DNA of 64,000 bases from Bacteroides sp. Its GTDB lineage: Bacteria; Bacteroidota; Bacteroidia; Bacteroidales; Bacteroidaceae. This document shows positions 9,897 to 18,477 of the stretch, one piece after another (the first letter of the stretch is position 1; the number at the start of each line of letters is the position of its first letter). The position numbers were made by a program, and so were the translations under genes. The stretch covers positions 146,508-210,507 of the forward strand of contig JALCME010000002.1 of NCBI GenBank assembly GCA_022648295.1, read 5' to 3'. The notes beneath the pieces are model-generated. The model searched no databases, was not told the origin of the DNA, and saw only the letters and a program-made list of their open reading frames with translations.

Positions 9897-11048
9897 ATGA
9901 AAACAAAAAGTAATATACGCGTCATTATCAGTGGAGGAGGTACCGGAGGGCACATCTTTCCGGCAGTATCCATAGCAAACGCCATAAAGGAGCTACACCC
10001 CGAAGCCGAAATACTGTTCGTTGGTGCCGAAGGCCGAATGGAAATGCAGCGTGTTCCTGATGCAGGATACAACATCATAGGGCTACCAATAGCAGGATTC
10101 GACCGTAAGCACTTATGGAAGAACGCAGCCGTTATTCTCAAACTGATACGCAGCCAATGGAAAGCAAGAAGCATCATTAAGAAGTTTCAACCGCAAGTAG
10201 CTGTCGGAGTGGGAGGATATGCAAGCGGCCCGCTTTTAAAAATGGCTGGCATGATGGGTATTCCCACGCTAATACAAGAACAAAACTCATACGCAGGGGT
10301 TACCAATAAACTCTTAGCCAAGAAGGCTTGTAAGATTTGCGTAGCTTATCAAGGAATGGAAAGGTTCTTCCCTGCCGATAAGATCATCTTAACCGGAAAC
10401 CCGGTAAGGCAAAGTTTGTTTGCAACAAAGCAGAAGCGGGAAGACGCCGTCTCTTCTTTTAACCTCAACCCTCAAAAGAAAACAATACTGATACTGGGCG
10501 GAAGCCTTGGTGCACGCACCATCAACCAAACCCTCATTGCCGCGCTGAACACTATCAAATCGGCAGGTGAAGTACAGTTTATCTGGCAGACCGGAAAGAT
10601 TTACATCCAGCAGGTGAAAGAGGCTATAACCGCTGCAACAAGCGAAACGGTAAACAATTCGCAAGTTGCTTCCATCCCCAACCTATACGTAACCGACTTT
10701 ATCAAGGACATGGCAACCGCCTATGCAGCCGCTGATTTAATTATCTCCCGTGCAGGCGCCGGCTCCATTTCCGAGTTTTGCTTACTACATAAACCTGTTA
10801 TCTTGGTCCCCTCTCCTAATGTGGCCGAGGATCATCAAACCAAGAATGCACTGGCTTTGGTAGACAAACAGGCAGCCCTTTACGTAAAAGATGCAGATGC
10901 CATGCAGCAACTCATTCCTGTTGCACTCGAGACCGTTGCAGATGAAAGCAAACTGGCAGCTCTAAGTGAGAATATCGCACAGTTGGCACTACCGGATTCA
11001 GCAATAGTCATCGCCAAGGAGGTATTGAAATTGATCAAAGAAGAATAA
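9897..11048 (+). CDS. murG: UDP-GlcNAc:lipid I N-acetylglucosaminyltransferase MurG
   Basis: MurG converts lipid I to lipid II on the cytoplasmic face of the membrane. The protein (383 aa, GT28/GT-B fold) begins with the glycine-rich GGGTGGHIFPA motif (about residues 12-22). A second GGSLGA motif lies near residue 200. A C-terminal donor-site region contains SRAGAGSISE. The length is typical. The gene is followed by an unusual 326-bp gap with a tandem duplication before murC. Confidence 0.97.
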   Translation: MKTKSNIRVIISGGGTGGHIFPAVSIANAIKELHPEAEILFVGAEGRMEMQRVPDAGYNIIGLPIAGFDRKHLWKNAAVILKLIRSQWKARSIIKKFQPQVAVGVGGYASGPLLKMAGMMGIPTLIQEQNSYAGVTNKLLAKKACKICVAYQGMERFFPADKIILTGNPVRQSLFATKQKREDAVSSFNLNPQKKTILILGGSLGARTINQTLIAALNTIKSAGEVQFIWQTGKIYIQQVKEAITAATSETVNNSQVASIPNLYVTDFIKDMATAYAAADLIISRAGAGSISEFCLLHKPVILVPSPNVAEDHQTKNALALVDKQAALYVKDADAMQQLIPVALETVADESKLAALSENIAQLALPDSAIVIAKEVLKLIKEE

Positions 11049-11049
11049 A

Positions 11050-11330
11050 ACAACATTAAAAAATATAGCTGAATATATTGTAACTGAAGAATATACTGTT
11101 TAAGAATCGTACGATCAAGGAAGTATTCAGTATAAAAGACAAAGAGTTCAGAACAATACAGGTTAAGAAGTAAGACAACATTAAAAAATATAACTGAAGA
11201 TAATGCAATTAAAGAATATGTTGTTTAAGAATCGTACGATTAAAGGGACATTCAGTATAGGAAAGAAAAGGGTTCTGCATTATACAGGCTAAGGAGTAAG
11301 ACAACATTAAGAGATACAGCTTTAAAAGAT
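11050..11330 (+). repeat. Tandem ~125-bp duplication between murG and murC
   Basis: The 326-bp gap holds two full imperfect copies of a 125-126 bp unit (11050-11174 and 11175-11300) plus the start of a third (from 11301). Each copy begins ACAACATTAA and ends near GTAAG. Each contains the palindrome ATCGTACGAT (11106-11115 and 11231-11240), exactly 125 bp apart. No long open frame is present. The copies have diverged by scattered substitutions, so the duplication is not brand new. Function is unknown; it interrupts an otherwise tightly packed operon. Confidence 0.85.
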
Positions 11331-11374
11331 ATAGCTAAAATAAAAACGACTCAGAAATAACTGATTACAGAGAA

Positions 11375-12769
11375 ATGAAAACAAAGAACATAAACAATAT
11401 AAAATCGGTCTACTTCGTCGGTGCAGGGGGCATTGGAATGAGCGCCTTGATCCGCTACTTTTTATCCAAAGGTAAATTCGTCGCCGGATACGACCGCACA
11501 CTCAGCGAGTTGACCGAACATCTTATTACGGAAGGGGCCAAGATACACTACGAAGAGAACGAAGACCTCATCCCGAAGGAATGCAGAGACAAAGAGACCA
11601 CACTGGTCATTTATACTCCGGCTGTTCCGCAAGAGCATGCCGAACTCGCCTATTTCCGCAAGAACGGCTTTGAAATCCTAAAACGTGCACAGGCATTGGG
11701 AATCATTACACATAGCAGCAAGGGATTGTGTGTGGCAGGTACACACGGGAAGACAACAACCAGTACGATGACAGCACACCTGTTGCACCAGTCGCATGTG
11801 GGTTGCACCGCTTTTCTCGGAGGCATCTCCCAGAACTATGGAACCAATTTGTTGCTATCACAGACCAGTCCTTACACGGTCATAGAGGCCGATGAGTTTG
11901 ACCGGTCCTTCCATTGGCTATCTCCTTACATGAGTGTGATCACTGCCACAGATCCCGACCATCTGGATATTTATGGAACGAAAGAGGCTTATCTGGAAAG
12001 TTTCCGCCATTACACCACGTTAATCCAGCCGGGAGGAGCACTCATCCTTCACAAGAACCTGGAGTTGCAACCCAACGTACAGCCCGGAGTGAGAACATAC
12101 ACTTATGCCCGGAACGACGGCGACTTCCATGCTGAAAACATCCGCATCGGAAACGGGGAGATCTTTATCGACTTCGTAGCGCCGGATACGCGTATCAAGG
12201 ACATCCAACTGGGAGTACCTGTCAGCATCAACATAGAGAATGGTATAGCTGCCATGGCATTGGCTCACCTCAATGGCGTGACGGATGAAGAAATCAAGCA
12301 GGGAATGGCAAGCTTCCGCGGTGTGGAACGCCGTTTCGACTTCAAGATAAAGAACGATCGGATGGTATTCTTAAGCGACTACGCCCACCATCCGGCCGAA
12401 ATAAGACAAAGCATCCTCTCTATTCGCGAACTGTATAAAGATAAAAAGATTACAGCTGTCTTCCAGCCACATCTATACACGCGTACCCGCGACTTCTACA
12501 AAGACTTTGCAGATAGTCTCTCCTTGCTCGATGAAGTCATACTCATAGATATTTATCCGGCACGGGAAAAGCCCATTCCCGGCGTAACCAGCAAACTCAT
12601 TTACGACAACCTGCGCCCGGGAATTGAGAAATACCTGTGCAAAAAAGAGGAACTATTAAATATGTTAACTCAACAAGATATCGAAGTATTGATTACCTTA
12701 GGGGCTGGAGATATAGATAACTATGTACCGGAGATCACCAAACTGTTGGCAGCGAAAGTACAGAACTAA
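11375..12769 (+). CDS. murC: UDP-N-acetylmuramate--L-alanine ligase MurC
   Basis: MurC starts the stem peptide by adding L-alanine to UDP-MurNAc. The protein (464 aa) opens with a glycine-rich nucleotide-binding motif, VGAGGIGMSA. It carries the Mur-ligase ATP loop GTHGKT at 122-127, with VIEADEFDRSF and FQPHLYTRT downstream. Length and order are standard, and ftsQ starts 43 bp after its stop. murB, murF and ddl, often in dcw clusters, are absent here and must be elsewhere. Confidence 0.97.
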   Translation: MKTKNINNIKSVYFVGAGGIGMSALIRYFLSKGKFVAGYDRTLSELTEHLITEGAKIHYEENEDLIPKECRDKETTLVIYTPAVPQEHAELAYFRKNGFEILKRAQALGIITHSSKGLCVAGTHGKTTTSTMTAHLLHQSHVGCTAFLGGISQNYGTNLLLSQTSPYTVIEADEFDRSFHWLSPYMSVITATDPDHLDIYGTKEAYLESFRHYTTLIQPGGALILHKNLELQPNVQPGVRTYTYARNDGDFHAENIRIGNGEIFIDFVAPDTRIKDIQLGVPVSINIENGIAAMALAHLNGVTDEEIKQGMASFRGVERRFDFKIKNDRMVFLSDYAHHPAEIRQSILSIRELYKDKKITAVFQPHLYTRTRDFYKDFADSLSLLDEVILIDIYPAREKPIPGVTSKLIYDNLRPGIEKYLCKKEELLNMLTQQDIEVLITLGAGDIDNYVPEITKLLAAKVQN

Positions 12770-12812
12770 AACCGAAGATAAATGATCACTCTAAAGATAT
12801 AAAGATTTTAAT

Positions 12813-13556
12813 ATGCTGAAACGGATTCTACTGTCTATCGCCCTGTTGCTTGTTATCGCTTATTTAGCGATAGCCATTACCACTTTCAACCGGAAGCCCG
12901 CCGGTCAGGTATGCCATGACATGGAATTAATGATCAAAGATACCTCCAACGGCGGTTTCATCACCAAGAAAGAGATTGTATCTTTACTGGAAAAGAAAGA
13001 TATTTACCCCGTTGGCAAACCGATGGAAAGCATCCGGTGTAAAAAGCTGGAACAAGAACTCGTGAAACATCCGCTCATAGACAACGTGGAGTGTTATAAG
13101 ACCCCAAGTGGAAAAGTCTGTATAGAACTAAGACAGCGAATACCCATTTTACGAATCATGAGCGCAGCCGGTGATGACTACTACATAGACAACAAAGGTA
13201 CGGTGATGCCATCTGACGCAAAATGCGTCGCCCACCTTGCAATAGCAACAGGAAATGTAGAAAAGTCGTTTGCTACGAGGTATTTATATAAGTTTGGTGT
13301 ATTTTTGCAGCAGAATGAGTTTTGGAATGCGCAGATCGAGCAGATACACGTACTTCCTGATAAAAACATAGAATTAGTTCCGCGTATAGGTGACCAGCTC
13401 ATTTACTTAGGCAAGCTGGACGGATTTGAAAATAAGCTTGCAAGGGTGAAGACATTCTATGAAAAAGCTTTAAGCAAAGTAGGATGGAACAAGTACTCCC
13501 GCATTAATGTTGAGTTCGGGAACCAGATTATTTGTACCAAACGGGACGCAGAGTGA
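12813..13556 (+). CDS. ftsQ: Cell division protein FtsQ/DivIB
   Basis: FtsQ is a bitopic divisome protein linking early and late components through FtsL/FtsB. This 247-residue protein has one N-terminal transmembrane helix (about residues 4-24). A periplasmic POTRA-like region then begins near residue 45 (GFITKKEIVSLL), followed by a beta-rich domain containing YYIDNKGTVMP. The sequence diverges from proteobacterial FtsQ, as usual in Bacteroidetes. Position between murC and ftsA supports the call. Confidence 0.92.
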   Translation: MLKRILLSIALLLVIAYLAIAITTFNRKPAGQVCHDMELMIKDTSNGGFITKKEIVSLLEKKDIYPVGKPMESIRCKKLEQELVKHPLIDNVECYKTPSGKVCIELRQRIPILRIMSAAGDDYYIDNKGTVMPSDAKCVAHLAIATGNVEKSFATRYLYKFGVFLQQNEFWNAQIEQIHVLPDKNIELVPRIGDQLIYLGKLDGFENKLARVKTFYEKALSKVGWNKYSRINVEFGNQIICTKRDAE

Positions 13557-13634
13557 ATAAAAAGGTTAATTTCAATGACCGTACATTAGTTACGACTTGT
13601 TGGACCTAAAAGATAAATTTGAAAATTTAATTAT

Positions 13635-15053
13635 ATGGCAACAACAGATTTTATCGCCGCTATTGAGTTAAGTTCTTCTAAGATTTCCGGTATCGCAGGA
13701 AAGAAGAACAGCGACGGAAGTATCCAGGTATTGGCTTACTCGCGTGAAGATGCCGCTTCATTTATTCATAAAGGCGTTATCTACAATATCGATAAAACCG
13801 CACAAGCCTTAACATCCATCATCAATAAACTGGAGAGTCAGTTGAATAACTCCGTAGCCAAAGTCTATGTAGGCATCAGCGGACAATCACTGCGGACGGT
13901 GAGAAACGTCGTAAGCCGTGAGCTGGAGGAAGAGGGCATCATTTCGCAAGAGCTGGTGGACGGTATTTGCGACGAGAACCTTGAAATTCCTTTGGTGGAT
14001 ATGAATGTGTTGGATGTAGCTCCGCAAGAATATAAAATAGACAACAACCTGCAAGCCGATCCGGTAGGAGTGGCAGGTAAGCATATCACAGGACAGTTCC
14101 TCAACATCATAGCCCGCAGTTCATTGAAAAAGAACCTGGAACACAGCTTTGAACAGGCAAGAATAGAAATTGCAGACTTATATATTGCTCCTGTGGCTCT
14201 GGCCAACGCCGTACTCACAGAGAGTGAGATGCGGTCGGGATGTGCTCTGGTGGACTTTGGTGCGGAAACAACCACTATTTCAATATACAAGAATAACATT
14301 CTGCGATTCCTGAGTGTGTTGCCATTGGGCGGGAGCAGTATCACCCATGATATTACCACGCTGCAAATGGAAGAGGAAGAAGCCGAACAGTTGAAAGTGA
14401 AATACGGTGATGTGCTGTACGAAGAAGAAGATACGGAAACCCCTGCAACGTGCGCACTCGAAGATGGACGCAACATTGAACTTGGTGCATTAAATAATAT
14501 TATTGAAGCACGTGTCGAAGAGATTCTTGCTAATGTATGGAACCAACTGCAACTATCCGGCTACGAAGATAAATTGCTTTCGGGAGTGATCCTTACCGGT
14601 GGGGGGGCCAACCTGAAGAATCTGGAAGAAGCATTCCGTAAACGGAGTAAAACAGATAAAATAAAAACCGCTAAGTTCGTTCACCAGACCATTCACGGAT
14701 ACAACGATGTATTGAAGAGAGACAGCATGCAAAACACGCTGCTTGGACTACTGATTGCAGGAAATGATAATTGCTGTTTACTGGAAGTGAAACAGCCACG
14801 GCCCAATATTAGTGAAAACATCAATACCGCAACTCCGGTTGACATGTTTGACAATGATGAAGCATTGAAAGCACAGGAAGCGGCAGCACGTGCAGCCAAG
14901 GCCCAACGCGATAAAGAAGAAAAAGAGCGGAAAGAGCTGGAACGGAAAGAGAAAGAAGACCGGAAGAAAAAGAAGAAAGAAGGTCCCGGATGGTTTGAGA
15001 AGACCTTTAATAAACTATCCAATGAGATCTTCTCGGATGACGATATGCAATAA
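13635..15053 (+). CDS. ftsA: Cell division protein FtsA
   Basis: FtsA is the actin-like ATPase that ties the FtsZ ring to the inner membrane. The actin-fold phosphate motifs and the inserted SHS2-type 1C domain are recognisable: the start DFIAAIELSSSKISG, the central LVDFGAETTTISI and the late ILTGGGANLKNLEE. The tail is unusual. Residues about 410-450 are an Ala/Lys/Glu-rich charged helix, followed by the amphipathic GWFEKTFNKLSNEIF segment that should bind membrane. A -7-like box (TAAATTTG, 13614-13621) lies just upstream without a clear -33 partner, so a private ftsA/ftsZ promoter is possible but unproven. Confidence 0.95.
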   Translation: MATTDFIAAIELSSSKISGIAGKKNSDGSIQVLAYSREDAASFIHKGVIYNIDKTAQALTSIINKLESQLNNSVAKVYVGISGQSLRTVRNVVSRELEEEGIISQELVDGICDENLEIPLVDMNVLDVAPQEYKIDNNLQADPVGVAGKHITGQFLNIIARSSLKKNLEHSFEQARIEIADLYIAPVALANAVLTESEMRSGCALVDFGAETTTISIYKNNILRFLSVLPLGGSSITHDITTLQMEEEEAEQLKVKYGDVLYEEEDTETPATCALEDGRNIELGALNNIIEARVEEILANVWNQLQLSGYEDKLLSGVILTGGGANLKNLEEAFRKRSKTDKIKTAKFVHQTIHGYNDVLKRDSMQNTLLGLLIAGNDNCCLLEVKQPRPNISENINTATPVDMFDNDEALKAQEAAARAAKAQRDKEEKERKELERKEKEDRKKKKKEGPGWFEKTFNKLSNEIFSDDDMQ

Positions 15054-15074
15054 ACTCAATTAAATAGGAACACT

Positions 15075-16394
15075 ATGGACGATATAGTAGAATTCGATTT
15101 CCCTACCGATTCACCCAAGATCATTAAAGTAATCGGTGTAGGAGGTGGAGGCGGAAACGCAGTGAACCACATGTACCGGGAAGGCATACATGACGTTACT
15201 TTTGTACTGTGCAATACAGACAATCAGGCGTTAAAGGAATCTCCCGTTCCGGTCAAACTACAATTAGGGCGTTCCATTACCGAAGGCTTAGGAGCGGGGA
15301 ATCGCCCCGAACGAGCTTCCGAGGCAGCAGAAGAGAGCAGCGAAGAGATAAAAGCATTACTGAACGACGGTACTAAAATGGTGTTTATCACTGCCGGAAT
15401 GGGTGGTGGCACAGGCACGGGAGCAGCTCCGGTTATTGCCCGCATAGCCAAGGAAATGGATATTCTCACGGTTGGCATTGTTACCATACCTTTCATCTTC
15501 GAAGGTGAGAAAAAGATTATCCAGGCTTTGGACGGCGTAGAGCGTATAGCCCAGCATGTAGATGCTTTGTTGGTGATTAACAACGAACGTTTGCGTGAAA
15601 TCTATTCCGACCTCACCTTTATGAATGCGTTCGGCAAAGCAGATGATACGCTGTCTATTGCAGCCAAGAGTATTGCCGAAATCATTACCATGCGGGGTAC
15701 GGTGAATCTGGACTTCGCGGATGTTAAAACAATATTGAAAGACGGCGGAGTGGCCATTATGAGTACAGGTTTCGGTGAAGGCGAAAGCCGGGTGACCAAA
15801 GCCATTGACGATGCCCTTCACTCTCCGTTATTAAACAATAACGATATTTTCAACGCCAAGAAGGTGATGCTGAATGTTTCGTTCTGCGAAACCTCCGAAT
15901 TGATGATGGAGGAGATGAACGAGATTCACGAATTTATGAGTAAATTCCGTGAAGGTGTTGAAGTGATTTGGGGAGTAGCCGTAGACAATGAACTCGAAAG
16001 TAAAGTAAAGATCACCGTTCTGGCCACCGGCTTTGGAGTGGAAGACGTGCCGGGTATGGACAGTGTACTTGAAAAACGGAGCCAGGAAGAGGAAGAACGG
16101 CAACTACTCATTGAAGAGGAAAAGGAGAAAAACAAGGAACGCATCCGGAAGGCGTATGGAGAAAGCGCAAACGGCATTGGCAGCAAGAACATTCACAAAC
16201 GCCGCCACATCTACATCTTCAACCCTGAAGATCTGGACAACGCCGACATCATCAGCATGGTGGAAAGCTCCCCTACTTACTTACGGGATAAGACTACGCT
16301 AAAGAACATCAAAGCCAAAGCGGCGGTGGAAATGCAAATGGCTACCGAAGAAGCGGAAGAGGCTAAGGCACCGGGCGGAGTCATCACTTTTTAA
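15075..16394 (+). CDS. ftsZ: Cell division GTPase FtsZ
   Basis: FtsZ is the tubulin homologue that polymerises into the Z ring. The N-terminal VIGVGGGGGNAVNHM loop and the tubulin signature GGGTGTG at 110-116 are intact. The T7-loop region (NLDFADVKTIL) supplies catalytic acidic residues. The C-terminal linker is charged. The usual conserved C-terminal peptide is not at the very end; the protein ends GGVITF, while SPTYLRDK about 40 residues earlier resembles the partner-binding peptide. It lies 21 bp after ftsA. A second, unrelated-looking tubulin-family protein is encoded at 33.4-36.5 kb. Confidence 0.97.
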   Translation: MDDIVEFDFPTDSPKIIKVIGVGGGGGNAVNHMYREGIHDVTFVLCNTDNQALKESPVPVKLQLGRSITEGLGAGNRPERASEAAEESSEEIKALLNDGTKMVFITAGMGGGTGTGAAPVIARIAKEMDILTVGIVTIPFIFEGEKKIIQALDGVERIAQHVDALLVINNERLREIYSDLTFMNAFGKADDTLSIAAKSIAEIITMRGTVNLDFADVKTILKDGGVAIMSTGFGEGESRVTKAIDDALHSPLLNNNDIFNAKKVMLNVSFCETSELMMEEMNEIHEFMSKFREGVEVIWGVAVDNELESKVKITVLATGFGVEDVPGMDSVLEKRSQEEEERQLLIEEEKEKNKERIRKAYGESANGIGSKNIHKRRHIYIFNPEDLDNADIISMVESSPTYLRDKTTLKNIKAKAAVEMQMATEEAEEAKAPGGVITF

Positions 16395-16438
16395 AGTAAC
16401 AAATAGAATTATCGTTAAATCGAAAATACAATAGCTTT

Positions 16439-16888
16439 ATGGATTTATTTGAAAAGGTCAGCGAAGACATAAAAAGCGCAATGAAAGCCAAAGACAAAGT
16501 GACTCTTGAAACTTTAAGAAACATCAAGAAAGTTTTTCTTGAAGCCAAAACAGCTCCGGGAGCCAATGATACTTTAACCGACGATGCCGCACTGAAGATT
16601 ATGCAGAAGTTGGTAAAACAAGGAAAAGATGCTGCCGAAATCTACATTCAGCAGGGACGTCAGGACTTGGCAGACGAAGAACTGGCACAAGTAAAAGTAA
16701 TAGAAACCTATCTCCCCAAACAAATGACGGCCGAAGAGCTGGAAGAAGCCCTGAAAGCAATCATATCCGAAGTCGGTGCCAGCAGTGCCAAAGACATGGG
16801 AAAAGTAATGGGCGTGGCTTCTAAGAAATTAGCCGGACTTGCCGAAGGACGCGCCATTTCCACCAAAGTAAAAGAATTATTGGGATAA
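16439..16888 (+). CDS. YqeY/GatB-tail family protein
   Basis: This 149-residue protein belongs to the YqeY family, which is related to the tail domain of the GatB amidotransferase subunit. Its helical pattern (MDLFEKVSEDIKSAMKAKDK at the N-terminus, and the AKDMGKVMGV and GRAISTKVKELL segments) is diagnostic. The GatB tail contacts tRNA, but the job of free-standing YqeY is not established; a tRNA-related role is inference. It lies 44 bp after ftsZ and is probably co-transcribed with it. Confidence 0.92.
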   Translation: MDLFEKVSEDIKSAMKAKDKVTLETLRNIKKVFLEAKTAPGANDTLTDDAALKIMQKLVKQGKDAAEIYIQQGRQDLADEELAQVKVIETYLPKQMTAEELEEALKAIISEVGASSAKDMGKVMGVASKKLAGLAEGRAISTKVKELLG

Positions 16889-16913
16889 TATTCCTAACTT
16901 CTAATTAGAGACT

Positions 16914-16964
16914 GTACTTTCATAAATTTTCCAGACTCTCACATTTCAAAATTTATGAAAGTAC
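16914..16964 (+). promoter_or_regulatory. 17-bp perfect hairpin over an in-frame ATG
   Basis: Bases 16914-16930 and 16948-16964 form a perfect 17-bp inverted repeat with a 17-nt loop, extendable by about four more pairs with G-U. The right arm contains the ATG at 16955, the first possible start of the downstream deacylase gene. No U-run follows, so a classical terminator is unlikely. In RNA this would bury that ATG. Confidence 0.75.
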
Positions 16965-16993
16965 GGTTTATTACCCCCATCTTGATAAAATTC

Positions 16994-18253
16994 ATGAGAA
17001 ACAATATACAAGCACGAATATTCACCTTTCTATTAGCCCTGCTGCTATCCTTTTCCGACACCCCTTTGTTGAAGGGACAAACTGTCGAAAGCGTACCAGA
17101 AAATCAGCTAAAGGACTCACTAGCCACCTCTTCACACTTCATCCATAGTTTCAGTATGGAAGTTCACGACGGATATATTTTCCCGACCAAGTCCTTTTTC
17201 AACAGAGACAACGAACTATCCAAGAACATTAATAATTCCTTCTCCACTCACTTTAAATATGCCTTTCAGTTTCGGCCCAATACCCTTCCCGGTAAGATAT
17301 ACGGAGAGCCATATCAGGGAATAGGACTGGCTTATCATATGTTCGGCGACAAAGAGGAACTGGGAAATCCCATTACTTTTTACCTTTTCCAGGGAGCAAC
17401 ACTCGGACATCTTTCGCCCAGAATTTCGTTAAACTACGAGTGGAATCTTGGATTATCCACCGGATGGAAACCTTACGACCTCTACGAGAATCCTTACAAT
17501 AAAATAATAGGGTCGAAAGTAAACGCCTATATTGACCTCAATTTCTACCTCAGGTGGAAGCTCTCGCGTTACTTTGACTTAAATTCGGGAATAGCCTTCA
17601 ATCACTTTTCCAATGGCAATACGGATTATCCGAATGCCGGACTGAATACCGCAGAACTGAAAATAGGGTTAGTCTACAACTTCAACAGAACAGAGTCCAC
17701 CCCTGCTAAACCACGATACCTGCTATCCCCCGTCCCCTTATTTCCGCGCCACATCAGCTACGATTTGGTTTTATTCGGTTCATGGAAGCGGAAGGGAGTC
17801 CAATTTGGAGATGAACAGGTACTTGCCCCAGATAAATATACCGTACTGGGCTTCAACTTCGCGCCCATGTACAACTTCGGGTACAGATTCCGGGCCGGAG
17901 TTTCTCTGGATGGTACTTACGACAGCAGCGCCAATGTCTATACAGAAGATTATATTGGGGGCACTGAACAAGAGTTTTTTAAACCGGCCTTCAACAGACA
18001 GGTGGCTTTGGGACTTTCCGGACGGGCGGAATACGTGATGCCTTACTTTTCAATCAATGCAGGATTGGGTGTCAACGTCTTTCATAAGGGACACGATCTA
18101 AATGACGTGTATCAGATATTGGCACTCAAAATAAAGATGACCAGAAACACGTTTCTTCACATAGGTTATAGCATTAAAAACTTCCACAATCCCAATCACC
18201 TCATGCTGGGTATTGGCTTCCGTTTTAACAACAAATACCCTTCCATTCACTAA
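16994..18253 (+). CDS. Secreted PagL/acyloxyacyl hydrolase-type lipid A deacylase
   Basis: The protein resembles the acyloxyacyl hydrolase/PagL family of outer-membrane beta-barrel enzymes that remove a 3-O acyl chain from lipid A. The key stretch FNHFSNGNTDYPNAGLN holds the His-x-Ser pair, followed by a Glu (NTAELKIG) that could complete the triad. Strand-like repeats with terminal aromatic residues continue to a C-terminal IGFRFNN. The ATG at 16994 gives a good signal peptide (MRNNIQAR, then a Leu-rich core). An ATG at 16955 would add 13 residues but lies inside a 17-bp hairpin. At 419-432 aa it is much longer than PagL, so the C-terminal half may be a second barrel-like domain. Confidence 0.75.
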   Translation: MRNNIQARIFTFLLALLLSFSDTPLLKGQTVESVPENQLKDSLATSSHFIHSFSMEVHDGYIFPTKSFFNRDNELSKNINNSFSTHFKYAFQFRPNTLPGKIYGEPYQGIGLAYHMFGDKEELGNPITFYLFQGATLGHLSPRISLNYEWNLGLSTGWKPYDLYENPYNKIIGSKVNAYIDLNFYLRWKLSRYFDLNSGIAFNHFSNGNTDYPNAGLNTAELKIGLVYNFNRTESTPAKPRYLLSPVPLFPRHISYDLVLFGSWKRKGVQFGDEQVLAPDKYTVLGFNFAPMYNFGYRFRAGVSLDGTYDSSANVYTEDYIGGTEQEFFKPAFNRQVALGLSGRAEYVMPYFSINAGLGVNVFHKGHDLNDVYQILALKIKMTRNTFLHIGYSIKNFHNPNHLMLGIGFRFNNKYPSIH

Positions 18254-18281
18254 CAAGCCGTCCTTAATCGGTTCCCTGCCG

Positions 18282-18297
18282 TTTCCTTTAAAGGAAA
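18282..18297. repeat. 16-bp perfect palindrome downstream of the deacylase gene
   Basis: TTTCCTTTAAAGGAAA is its own reverse complement and is flanked by GCC and GGC, which can lengthen a hairpin. There is no U-run in either direction. It may be an mRNA 3'-end stabiliser or a protein site; the sequence does not decide. Confidence 0.5.
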
Positions 18298-18351
18298 GAG
18301 GCAAGATGTGTATAGGCAGAGTAACGCTTCTACGACAGGCTATTATTCCTG

Positions 18352-18467
18352 ATATAGCGGCAAGAACTTGCACATATAGTTCCAGCAGATTGCGCATATA
18401 GATCCAACGACCGGCGTATATAGAGCCAATAACCGGCACATATAGATGCAGCAAATAGGCACGTAAC
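18352..18467 (+). repeat. 22-bp tandem repeat array A (ATATAG family)
   Basis: ATATAG occurs at 18352, 18374, 18396, 18418 and 18440, each exactly 22 bp after the last. A degenerate sixth step begins near 18461 (ACGTAAC). Unit bases between them share a loose pattern, ATATAG-atccAgcaaccgGCac. The array sits in the convergent gap between the deacylase gene and recO. Because 22 is not a multiple of three, it cannot be a protein repeat. The same unit recurs at 55195-55310. Confidence 0.85.
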
Positions 18468-18477
18468 ATGCAATGAC

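Noticed and set aside
11050..11330. Insertion sequence remnant between murG and murC
   Set aside because: The unit has no terminal inverted repeats, transposase fragment or target duplication; it is a plain tandem duplication.
18352..18467. Possible CRISPR array
   Set aside because: The 22-bp periodicity has no separate unique spacers, the repeats are short and degenerate, and no cas genes are present in the window.
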